Below, piece after piece: positions 56,696 to 64,000 of a stretch of DNA of 64,000 bases. Every line of letters begins with the position of its first letter. Position 1 is the stretch's first letter. This stretch comes from Rhodoferax potami (lineage in GTDB: Bacteria > Pseudomonadota > Gammaproteobacteria > Burkholderiales > Burkholderiaceae_C): the NCBI RefSeq assembly GCF_032193805.1, contig NZ_JAVBIK010000001.1:930001-994000 (forward strand), given 5' to 3'. A program made the position numbers and the translations under genes. The notes below the pieces were generated by a model. That model was not told the DNA's origin. It was given only the letters and a program-made list of their open reading frames with translations, and ran no database searches.

Positions 56696-59448
56696 CAGAG
56701 CATCTCCTTGGTGTTGAGCACCATCAGGACGGAGCCATCCCCCATCAAGGCCGAGCCGGAGTACGCCCGCAACCCGCTCAGCACCCCGGAGAGCGGCTTG
56801 AGGATGATGTCGGCCGTCTCATGGAAGTCATCGACCACCAGCCCCAGCGACTCGTCGCCTACGCGGACAACCAGCACGGCATATTCGTCGCTGTCGTTCG
56901 TCACCGGCGGTGCGGCCAGGCCCAATACGGCGTTCAGGTCACGCAAGGGGACCACCCGCCCACGCAAGAGCGTTGCCTTGCGTTGCTTGATGGTGCGCAC
57001 TGAAGCGCGCGGCACCCGCACAGTCTCCACGACCGCATCCATCGGAATACCGAACATCTGCTGGTTCGACTCGACGGTCATCACATTCGTCACGGCCATC
57101 GACAGCGGCAGCGACAGGCGGATGCGGGTGCCCTGCCCTTTGGTGCTCTCCAGCACGATATTGCCGTGCACTTGCTCGATGGCAGTGCGCACCACGTCCA
57201 TGCCGACGCCGCGGCCTGACAAGTCCGAGATCACCTCGCTGGTCGAAAAGCCGGGAATGAACACCAGGTTGACTGCTTCCTGGTCGCTGATGCGGTCCAT
57301 CGTGGCTTCGTCAATCAGCCCTTTTTGGTAGGCCTTGAGCTTGATGGCCTGGGCGTCGATGCCTTTGCCGTCGTCGGTGATTTCAATCACCACGCGGTCA
57401 GCCTCCTGGCGGGCGGCAATACGCAAGGTACCGGCCGCCGGCTTGCCTGCTGCGGTGCGCACCTCGGGCATTTCAAAGCCGTGGTCCAGGCTGTTACGCA
57501 CGATATGGACCAAGGGGTCGCCCAAAGACTCGATGATATTTTTGTCAGCCGCTGTTTCCTGGCCCTCAAGCTCCAAATTCACTTGCTTGCCCAAGCGGCG
57601 CGAGATGTCCCGCACCAGGCGCGGAAAGCGCTGGAACACAAAAGACACCGGCATCATGCGGATCTGCATGATGGCGTCTTGCATTTCTTCCGAAATGCGG
57701 TTGATCGTGGCGTACTGTCCCTTGATTTCCCGGGCCAGCTCGCGCACACCGAACACGGTTTCTGCGCGATTGGCCAGGTAGGGCATGGCATTTTTAGCCA
57801 CCACCATCTCGCCGATCAGATTCATCAGGCGATCGATCTTGACCTGGTCCACCTTGAGGCTCTTCGGGCTGGCCTCCTCGGGGCGACGCCCCACCCGCAC
57901 ATCCGCCTCTTGCAATTCGGGCTCTGCGGGCTCCGACTCCATCGCAGGTGCGACCACGGCAGCCACCACAGGCGCAGGAGCAGGAGCAGCCGGCACTGTT
58001 GCGCTGACTTTCACGGCGGGAGCGACCGTAGCAGTTGCTACCGCTACAGGGGCCACAGGAGCTGCAGGCACGTCGGCCACAGCGGCTTCTTCCGGAAAAG
58101 CTTGGTCCAGCCAAGCGGCCAAGGGGGCTGCGGTTTGTGTTGCCAGTGCAGTGGCAGCCAAGGCCTCCAGCGCCGGCACTTCGCTCTGCCGGCCAAAGGC
58201 TTTCAAGCAACCGCTGAGGGACGCCACGGCAGCCTTGATGCGTCCGGGCAGCCAAGCAGCATCGTCGGGCAGCGCCAACACCTCGCGCTGCACATCGATC
58301 ACGTTTTTCAGCGCCATCGCATGCACATTGTTGTGAATCGGCGATTGCGCAGGCGCCGCGGGTTTGGCGGGTGCCACCGATGCGGCAGCTGGCTCGGTCC
58401 AGTCCGGGTTCTCGAAGGTGTTCACGGCCGAGACCAGGCGGCGCAACGCGGCGGTATCCGGCTGAGCGGCGGTCAACAAAAGCTGCATCCAGCGCAACGC
58501 CGAAGACAACCACAGGCTGCTGCTCGACAGCTGGATCATGGTGTCCACCGCGCGCTTGAAGCCTGTCAGGTCCTGGTGGTCGATCAGCGCGAGCGCGTCT
58601 TCCACAAAATCTTCGTACACCGGCCCGCCGTTGGAGTCGCCTTGCGGTATCAGCAAACACAGCGCAGGCACCTCCACGATGTGCACCTGGTCCGGCACAT
58701 AGCGATAGTGCGCCTCGACTTCGCCACGATCAGCGGCTACCAGCACATCAAAATCGAGCATGCACCGGTAGGCATCCAACTCCGCCAATGCGGGCCACGC
58801 AGCCCGGGCCGACATGCCGGTCCACAGCCAGCCGGGGGTTTGGTTGGCCTGGTGCAGCGGGTCATCGCCTTGATAAAAGCACTCTTCGGACGGCACGTAG
58901 CGCACCCACAACAGGGGCGCACCATCCCGCGCTTGGGCCCACGCCTGCATCCGGACGACCTCAGGCACCCGGGCCAATTGCTCGGCCAGGGGGAAGGTGG
59001 GCGCCACGCTGCCGCTTTGCACAGCGCCCGCCTCGCTCACTGCCTGCGCGGATGTTTCTGCATCCGGGCTGATGAGTGCGCGCAGGGCTTTGGCTTGGCG
59101 CACGGCCTCGGCGGCCATGTCGGCAGAGACCGGCTTGTCGGCTTCAATGCCATCACACAACAAGCCTACAAAGTCCATCGCGTCCAGCAGGCGGTCTGCC
59201 AGCGTTTGCGAGTAGCGCACCTCTCCGTGGCGCACCGCGTCCATCAGGTCTTCGCCGGCATGGAGCACCCGGCTCATCTCCGGAAAGTCAAACAAGCCGC
59301 TGTTGCCCTTGAGGGTGTGCACCACCCGGAAGAGCTGGGTCATCAACTCTTCGTCGTCGGGTGCCCGCTCCAGCTCCATGAGCTTGCCGCCGATGCCTTC
59401 CAACGCATCGCGCGCTTCGGACAAAAACTGTGCAAGCAACTCATTCAT
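56695..59448 (-). CDS. cheA: Chemotaxis histidine kinase CheA
   Basis: A 917-residue kinase. P1/Hpt with His44 (RVVHTLKGNSGLFDF), a long region (about 130-530) partly Ala/Pro-rich, dimerisation helices, the HATPase (IVRNSLDHGFEMP, GRGVGMDVVRT) and a C-terminal CheW-like domain from about 780 (QMFGIPMDAVVETVRVP). It is longer than the E. coli enzyme because of the extra middle region, which I could not assign to a family. It overlaps the CheY-like gene upstream by four bases. Confidence 0.93.
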   Translation of the reverse strand: MNELLAQFLSEARDALEGIGGKLMELERAPDDEELMTQLFRVVHTLKGNSGLFDFPEMSRVLHAGEDLMDAVRHGEVRYSQTLADRLLDAMDFVGLLCDGIEADKPVSADMAAEAVRQAKALRALISPDAETSAQAVSEAGAVQSGSVAPTFPLAEQLARVPEVVRMQAWAQARDGAPLLWVRYVPSEECFYQGDDPLHQANQTPGWLWTGMSARAAWPALAELDAYRCMLDFDVLVAADRGEVEAHYRYVPDQVHIVEVPALCLLIPQGDSNGGPVYEDFVEDALALIDHQDLTGFKRAVDTMIQLSSSSLWLSSALRWMQLLLTAAQPDTAALRRLVSAVNTFENPDWTEPAAASVAPAKPAAPAQSPIHNNVHAMALKNVIDVQREVLALPDDAAWLPGRIKAAVASLSGCLKAFGRQSEVPALEALAATALATQTAAPLAAWLDQAFPEEAAVADVPAAPVAPVAVATATVAPAVKVSATVPAAPAPAPVVAAVVAPAMESEPAEPELQEADVRVGRRPEEASPKSLKVDQVKIDRLMNLIGEMVVAKNAMPYLANRAETVFGVRELAREIKGQYATINRISEEMQDAIMQIRMMPVSFVFQRFPRLVRDISRRLGKQVNLELEGQETAADKNIIESLGDPLVHIVRNSLDHGFEMPEVRTAAGKPAAGTLRIAARQEADRVVIEITDDGKGIDAQAIKLKAYQKGLIDEATMDRISDQEAVNLVFIPGFSTSEVISDLSGRGVGMDVVRTAIEQVHGNIVLESTKGQGTRIRLSLPLSMAVTNVMTVESNQQMFGIPMDAVVETVRVPRASVRTIKQRKATLLRGRVVPLRDLNAVLGLAAPPVTNDSDEYAVLVVRVGDESLGLVVDDFHETADIILKPLSGVLSGLRAYSGSALMGDGSVLMVLNTKEML

Positions 59449-59813
59449 AGCGCATCCCCTTGCAGCAAGGCCACGTGTGCCACCAACTGATCAGGCCGTG
59501 TGGGCTTAACCAGGTACAGGTTGGCGCCCGCTGCGTAGGCCCGGCGCCGGTCGGCAGAGGCGGACTCGGTCGACACCATGATGGCGGGCACCTGGGGCAT
59601 GTCCTGGCGGCGAAGTTCGCGCAAAAAGCCGTAGCCGTCCAGCTTGGGCATATTGACGTCGACCAGGTACAGGTCAAACGCGGTTTGCATGGCTTTTTCA
59701 AGGGCCTCAATTCCGTTGATCGCCTCTTGCACTTCGTAGCCGGCACTCTCCAGGATATTGCGGTGGTACATGCGCACTGTAGCGGCATCATCAATTACCA
59801 GTATTTTTTTCAT
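59445..59813 (-). CDS. CheY-like response regulator, copy 2
   Basis: A 122-residue receiver with DD at 8-9, Asp52 (YLVDVNMPKLDG) and Lys in LVKPTRPD. Second CheY of the operon, directly before CheA. One of the two may be a phosphate sink. Confidence 0.92.
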   Translation of the reverse strand: MKKILVIDDAATVRMYHRNILESAGYEVQEAINGIEALEKAMQTAFDLYLVDVNMPKLDGYGFLRELRRQDMPQVPAIMVSTESASADRRRAYAAGANLYLVKPTRPDQLVAHVALLQGDAL

Positions 59814-59818
59814 GGGGT

Positions 59819-60655
59819 TTACTCCGTTGGCTTCTGGTAAACAATCGCTTCGGGGAACTTGCGCACCTTGTAGAGCGAAGAAATCCGGCTCATGGATTCG
59901 GAATGTCCAAGGCAGATAAATCCCCCCGGCTTAAGGGCGTCGTAAAAGGTTTCCGCAGCCGCCTTGCGGGACACATCGTCAAAATAAATCAGCAGGTTGC
60001 GGCAGAACACCACATTAAAATTGCGGTAGGCACGCGTGTCCGCCCGGTCCGACAAGTTGACTCGGGTGTACTCCACGGCGCCACGCAAGTCGTCGCAAAT
60101 CTGAAAGTCTTCCCCCACCTGCCGGAAGTACTTTTGCCGGTATGCCGTGGGCAGCTGCCCCACCGAACGGGGCGAATACAAACCACGGCGGGCCTGCTCG
60201 AGGATCCGGGTGTCGATATCCGACGCTACGATTTCGACATCAAAATTATGGATGCCGGCCCAGCGCTCCAGCAGGTAGATCGCGATCGAATAGGGCTCCT
60301 CACCGCTGGAGGAAGGCAATACCCAGATCCGCAGCGGACCATCGTCTTTCTTGCGCGACACCAAGTCCGGCAACAAGGAGTTCACCAGGCACTTGAACTG
60401 GTACTCCTCGCGGAAAAAGTAGGTCTCGTTTACCGTCATGGAGTTGGTGAGCGTCTGCAGCTCGACCCCACTGGCCTGAAAGCGCAGCATGGTGAAGTAG
60501 CTGCGAAAGGTGGCGTTGCCGGTGTCCGCCATTCGCTCCAGAAGCCGCTTGTCCACAAAGTAACGCTTGGACATGTCGAACTGGATGCCGGTTTTGCGAT
60601 AGAAGAACTCCCGGAATTTCTGGAAGTCGTCTTCGGAGATAGAGGCGTCTGCCAT
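59819..60655 (-). CDS. cheR: Chemoreceptor glutamate methyltransferase CheR
   Basis: A 278-residue methyltransferase. An N-terminal all-alpha domain (residues 1-90) is followed by the SAM domain, with ILPSSSGEEPYSIAIYL-like WVLPSSSGEEPYS, VVASDIDTR-like IVASDIDTRILEQA and NVVFCRNLLIYFD. The start is the ATG giving MADASISEDDF; an upstream frame extension overlaps the HEAT gene. Confidence 0.93.
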   Translation of the reverse strand: MADASISEDDFQKFREFFYRKTGIQFDMSKRYFVDKRLLERMADTGNATFRSYFTMLRFQASGVELQTLTNSMTVNETYFFREEYQFKCLVNSLLPDLVSRKKDDGPLRIWVLPSSSGEEPYSIAIYLLERWAGIHNFDVEIVASDIDTRILEQARRGLYSPRSVGQLPTAYRQKYFRQVGEDFQICDDLRGAVEYTRVNLSDRADTRAYRNFNVVFCRNLLIYFDDVSRKAAAETFYDALKPGGFICLGHSESMSRISSLYKVRKFPEAIVYQKPTE

Positions 60656-60662
60656 ACGGTGC

Positions 60663-61286
60663 TCAGTTCTCTTGAATGCGTTTGATCGCGAGATCAGCGG
60701 CATATTGGATGTAGGGCTCATCAGCGAACCGGACTTTGAGGCGCAACAGCGATTCGAGTGAGGCTGCGCCACCGACCTCACCAAGCAAATCCACCGCGGT
60801 GCCGCAAACGTTGACATGGTCGTCCACATCGATCACCTGCAGCAGCCAGTTCTCCACCAAGGGGTGGCGCAGGGACTCCAAGATGTTCACCGCGAAGATA
60901 CGCACATCACTGTCTTCATCCATTAACAGGCCCAGCATGATGGGTGCCACTGCATCGGGCAGTTGCTTCATGGCTTCGATGGCTTCGTTCCGCAAGCCCG
61001 CGTCCTCGGAGCGCAAGCACGCCACCAGGCCGTTGACAGCGGTGCCGTCGCCAATGCGGGTGATGCTTGTCAGCATGACCTCACGCACCGAGGCATCAGG
61101 CTCGACTTGCAATGCCTCCACCAGGGCCTCCGAGCAGTCGGGGCAATCCACCAGGTCCCGCGCAGCCCAGCGGCGCACTTCGGGTTCAGCGGCGAGCAAT
61201 TGCTTGCACAAGCTGGGGCAGTCACGCGCGGAGGTCCGGGTGTCCCCGCGGACGCCCTCCGCTGGAGTTTGTTTGATCAGTCCCAT
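60663..61286 (-). CDS. HEAT-repeat protein of the chemosensory cluster
   Basis: A 207-residue alpha-helical repeat protein: about four to five HEAT-like units, with the recurring DASVREVMLTSITRIGD, DAGLRNEAIEAMKQLPD and DSDVRIFAVNILESLRH patterns. HEAT scaffolds commonly bind proteins. It sits between CheR and CheB, so it is probably a structural part of this array. The start is the ATG giving MGLIKQTP; a longer frame overlaps cheB. Confidence 0.85.
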   Translation of the reverse strand: MGLIKQTPAEGVRGDTRTSARDCPSLCKQLLAAEPEVRRWAARDLVDCPDCSEALVEALQVEPDASVREVMLTSITRIGDGTAVNGLVACLRSEDAGLRNEAIEAMKQLPDAVAPIMLGLLMDEDSDVRIFAVNILESLRHPLVENWLLQVIDVDDHVNVCGTAVDLLGEVGGAASLESLLRLKVRFADEPYIQYAADLAIKRIQEN

Positions 61287-61296
61287 CGTGTGTACC

Positions 61297-62376
61297 TCAG
61301 GTGCGTGCAACCCAGGTTTTGACCTGTGCTGCAATTTTGTTTAAAGGGAGAACCAGGCTTGCGCCTTTACGCTGAACCAGTTCTTTGGGCATGCCGTACA
61401 CCACGGCGGTTTCTTCTGACTCGGCAATCGTGCTGCCACCGCGCCGTTTGATTTCTGCGAACCCCTCGGCACCGTCGTAGCCCATACCGGTGAGCATCAC
61501 TGCGATGATCTTGGAAGGCGCCACATGCTCAAGCGCACTGCGCGCCAGCAACTCCACCGACGGATGCCACATGTGCTCAGGCGACTCCGGTTTGGGTGCC
61601 ACGGTCAGGGTGTTGCCACGTTTGCTGAGCACCATGTCTGCACCACCCTTGCCGATGTAAATCTTGCCTACCTCCACCGGCATGGGGCGATCGGCTTCCA
61701 GCACCTCCAGGGGGCACATGGCGTTCAGTCGGCCCGCGAAGGGGGCGGTAAAACTGGCCGGCATGTGCTGCGCCACCAGCACCGGCAGAGGAAAGTCTTC
61801 CGAAAAGAAAGGCAACACCTCTTCCAGTGAGCGGGGGCCACCGGTAGAGACACCCACCAGCACTACACCGTCTTGCTTGCTGGCCGCCAACTGGCTCGCG
61901 CGCTCAGCCACTGCCTGCCGGTCGGTTGCCATGCGCTCGCGCAGCGAGCCGCGCTCTGCGCCCGAGGTCGCTTTGCTCCGCAGTTTGGAGCGGGCTGCCG
62001 CCCGCACCTTGGCCAGCATGTCCTTGCGGATGTCGTCCAGCGTGAGCGAAATCGTGCCACCGGGCTTGGCCACATAGTCCACCGCCCCGAGGTTGAGGGC
62101 CTCAAAGGTGGCCAGTGCGCCTTTCTCGGTGAGAGACGAGACCATGATCACCGGCACCGGCCGCTGGGCCATCATCAAGGAGAGGGCGGTAATACCGTCC
62201 ATCTCAGGCATGTTGATGTCCAAGGTCACGACGTCAGGCTCAAAGCTCAGGTTTTGTTCCACCGCATCCTGGCCGTTGCGGGCCTGGCGGATGTCGAAGT
62301 CACCTTCGTTTTGAAACAACTGCGTCAATTGGCGCCGCATCAGTGCGGAGTCGTCAACGATGAGCAGTTTGATCAT
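61297..62376 (-). CDS. cheB: Chemoreceptor glutamate methylesterase CheB
   Basis: A 359-residue protein: receiver with Asp53 (VVTLDINMPEMDG), linker, then the methylesterase domain with the catalytic triad Ser177 in GVSTGGPRS, the His in AQHMPASFT and the Asp in MLTGMGYDGAEG. It completes the adaptation pair with CheR. Confidence 0.95.
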   Translation of the reverse strand: MIKLLIVDDSALMRRQLTQLFQNEGDFDIRQARNGQDAVEQNLSFEPDVVTLDINMPEMDGITALSLMMAQRPVPVIMVSSLTEKGALATFEALNLGAVDYVAKPGGTISLTLDDIRKDMLAKVRAAARSKLRSKATSGAERGSLRERMATDRQAVAERASQLAASKQDGVVLVGVSTGGPRSLEEVLPFFSEDFPLPVLVAQHMPASFTAPFAGRLNAMCPLEVLEADRPMPVEVGKIYIGKGGADMVLSKRGNTLTVAPKPESPEHMWHPSVELLARSALEHVAPSKIIAVMLTGMGYDGAEGFAEIKRRGGSTIAESEETAVVYGMPKELVQRKGASLVLPLNKIAAQVKTWVART

Positions 62377-62396
62377 GGCTGTATCTCTCTCTTTCT

Positions 62397-63953
62397 TCAG
62401 GCGCTGATCGCCGCAACCTGGTTCAAATCGGCGTCGGCGAGCAAGTGGGAGGGTTCCAGCAGCTGGAGCATGCGTTTCTGCTTCTCGAGGTTGGCCATGC
62501 GGGCCAACAGGCTGCTTTGCGCATCAGACATGCGGGGTGCCGGCTCGATCGCGTGCAGCGGCACCTTGAGGACTTCGGCCACCGAATCCACAATGAAGCC
62601 GGTGCGCACGTTTTGGATCATGAAGACCACAATGCGTTGGCCATCATTGCGGGCTACCCCGTTCAGCCCCAGCCGCCGGCGCAAATCCATCACCGGCAAG
62701 ACCTGTCCACGCAAGTTAATGACCCCCTCCACCGCAGCAGGTGCTTTGGGCACATGTGTCAGCTCTGCAGGCACGCGCACGATTTCCTGCACGCTGTCGA
62801 TGGGCACACCGAACTCTTCGGTACCGAGGCGGAAGACCACGACCTGCTCGTCGTCGGGGCCCGTGTTCTGGTGCCGATCTGTCAGGCGCTGGCCCTCGGC
62901 ATCGAGGTTGGCCAGGGCGTCCTTAATGGCAGAGTGGCGAAACAGGTTGTCGGTGGAGATGATGGACACCAAGCGCTTGCCGCCGTCGATGCTGCAGATT
63001 TCGGTGATATCGGCCATGTCGCCTTCGCGGGCCAACAAGGGCGGCATCGGCTCCACCAGCTTTTGCGGGACCCGTAGCACCTCGTTCACGTTGTCTACCA
63101 CCACACCGACCGAGGCGCCCTGCACCGACACCACCACGATGCGGCTGGACTCATCCGACGCGCGACGGTCCAGTGCAAACATGCTGCGCAAGGAGACCAG
63201 CGGTAGCAGGCGGTTGCGCAAGGTCATCACCCCTAACACATGGCTCTGAGAGCGCGGCACTTTGATGATGGTCTCTGGGATCTGCACAATTTCTTGCACA
63301 TCCGAGATCGCAATCGCGTACTCCTGAGCAGCCACATCAAAGCTTACGAGGTGCAACTCGTCTTCGCTGACCAGATGCTGCGCAGTAGCCGTGGTGCCAG
63401 AGCCCATGCTGCTGATGCCAGCGGCTTGCTGGTCGCGCTGCATGCGGGCGATGTGGGCAAACTCCTGGTCGATCAGTTTCTGAAAGTTCAGAACCATCAC
63501 CATCGCGTGGCCACCCACGTCTTTGATGATGCCTGACAGCAGGTCGGCATCGACGGTGCATCCGACGCCGTCCAGGCCTTCCATTTTGCTGGGGTCTACC
63601 CCCACCACGCTGGATACCCGGTCCACCACAAAGCCCAGGGGCTCGCCGTAATTGATGACCACAGCCCGCGAGGAGTCGTCGGACACTCGCTCTGCAAATC
63701 CCAGCGCGCGGCGCAGGGACACGATCGGCAACACATGGCCCCGCAGGTTGGCCAAGCCCTCCAGGGTGTGAGGTGCCATAGGTACCCGCACAACCTCAGG
63801 CACACGGATGATTTCTTGCACCGGCGCCATTTCCACCGCGAAGACCTCGTCCCCCGCCATGAAAGTGACGTACTGCCGGATCCCGGAGGCGTTATCGCCT
63901 TCGTCCGGCACAGCCGCACCGGACGGCTGCATGGAACTGTTGGGAGTGCTCAT
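62397..63953 (-). CDS. Triple CheW-domain coupling protein
   Basis: A 518-residue protein of three CheW domains: near 25-165 (RQYVTFMAGDEVFAVEMAPV), 205-345 (HLVSFDVAAQEYAIAISDVQ) and 365-505 (VVVFRLGTEEFGVPIDSVQE), each with its NLRGxVLPxxxLR or equivalent strand (ANLRGHVLPIVSLR, TLRNRLLPLVSLR, NLRGQVLPVMDLR). Standard CheW has one. A multi-CheW scaffold may make denser or different array contacts. It is the first visible gene of the che operon. Confidence 0.93.
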   Translation of the reverse strand: MSTPNSSMQPSGAAVPDEGDNASGIRQYVTFMAGDEVFAVEMAPVQEIIRVPEVVRVPMAPHTLEGLANLRGHVLPIVSLRRALGFAERVSDDSSRAVVINYGEPLGFVVDRVSSVVGVDPSKMEGLDGVGCTVDADLLSGIIKDVGGHAMVMVLNFQKLIDQEFAHIARMQRDQQAAGISSMGSGTTATAQHLVSEDELHLVSFDVAAQEYAIAISDVQEIVQIPETIIKVPRSQSHVLGVMTLRNRLLPLVSLRSMFALDRRASDESSRIVVVSVQGASVGVVVDNVNEVLRVPQKLVEPMPPLLAREGDMADITEICSIDGGKRLVSIISTDNLFRHSAIKDALANLDAEGQRLTDRHQNTGPDDEQVVVFRLGTEEFGVPIDSVQEIVRVPAELTHVPKAPAAVEGVINLRGQVLPVMDLRRRLGLNGVARNDGQRIVVFMIQNVRTGFIVDSVAEVLKVPLHAIEPAPRMSDAQSSLLARMANLEKQKRMLQLLEPSHLLADADLNQVAAISA

Positions 63954-63969
63954 AACGCGTTACTCCGGT

Positions 63970-64000
63970 TCAAGCGCTTTGGAGTTCGTCAGCGAGTGAA
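63970..64000 (-). CDS. C-terminal end of an upstream gene (runs off window)
   Basis: On the minus strand a nine-residue reading SLADELQSA ends in TGA, 16 bases before the triple-CheW start. Similar C-termini are common in chemoreceptors, but this is too short to assign. Confidence 0.25.
   Translation of the reverse strand, partial: SLADELQSA

Noticed and set aside
57325..59490. Plus-strand frame of about 720 codons opposite cheA
   Set aside because: His/Gln/Arg-rich shadow of CheA in the antisense frame; no ribosome site or motif.

Overview
The window looks like a chromosomal segment of a GC-rich betaproteobacterium of the order Burkholderiales, most likely family Comamonadaceae (Rhodoferax- or Curvibacter-like). 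The grounds are gene order (gltX-metZ-purF-cvpA-SPOR-folC on one strand), protein style and a roughly 55-base dispersed repeat of a kind I associate with that family. No rRNA, CRISPR array, transposase or integrase was seen.

Layout. 1-3291: lipopolysaccharide core genes on the minus strand (waaA cut by the window edge, waaC, phosphomannomutase). 3412-6456: alkylation repair (an Ada-N/AraC/AlkA fusion and ogt) and a DMT exporter. 6453-7661: a 5'-truncated DUF1345 membrane gene and five tRNA genes, with the Asp-Glu pair duplicated in tandem. 7737-14602: gltX, metZ, purF, cvpA, a SPOR protein and folC. 14639-16825: an ArsC-family protein, ppnP and argG. 16984-20944: an accessory patch with a MazG-like gene, a large nuclease/helicase/S24-peptidase-like fusion and a Fic protein. 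21327-23780: a periplasmic sulfite-oxidase-fold protein with a hybrid histidine kinase. 23757-33875: housekeeping and metabolic genes (murB, yajQ, plsY, ybaK, aldo/keto reductase, acyl-CoA synthetase, hydrolase). 33949-37861: a ferric iron ABC transporter with Fur-like operators. 37914-43438: prfB with its programmed frameshift, a HAD phosphatase, pepN and a frame-broken fbp.

43460-63953 is a 20-kb block of signal transduction. It starts with hybrid kinases, a PAS kinase set and two HTH-receiver proteins flanking a histidine kinase. It ends with a complete non-flagellar-looking chemosensory operon transcribed on the minus strand: a triple-CheW protein, CheB, a HEAT-repeat protein, CheR, a CheY-like protein, CheA, a degenerate STAS protein, a second CheY-like protein, a short-loop chemoreceptor and a ParA ATPase that probably positions the array.

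The most interesting points are: (1) the dispersed repeat, which supplies the ribosome-binding region of ogt and argG and lies inside three or four proteins, always read in the same frame; (2) the MazG plus nuclease-helicase-protease pair, a plausible defence module of lower GC; (3) the two proteins with an N-terminal excisionase-type HTH and a C-terminal receiver; (4) the frame break in fbp; (5) the tRNA tandem duplication that abuts a beheaded membrane gene.
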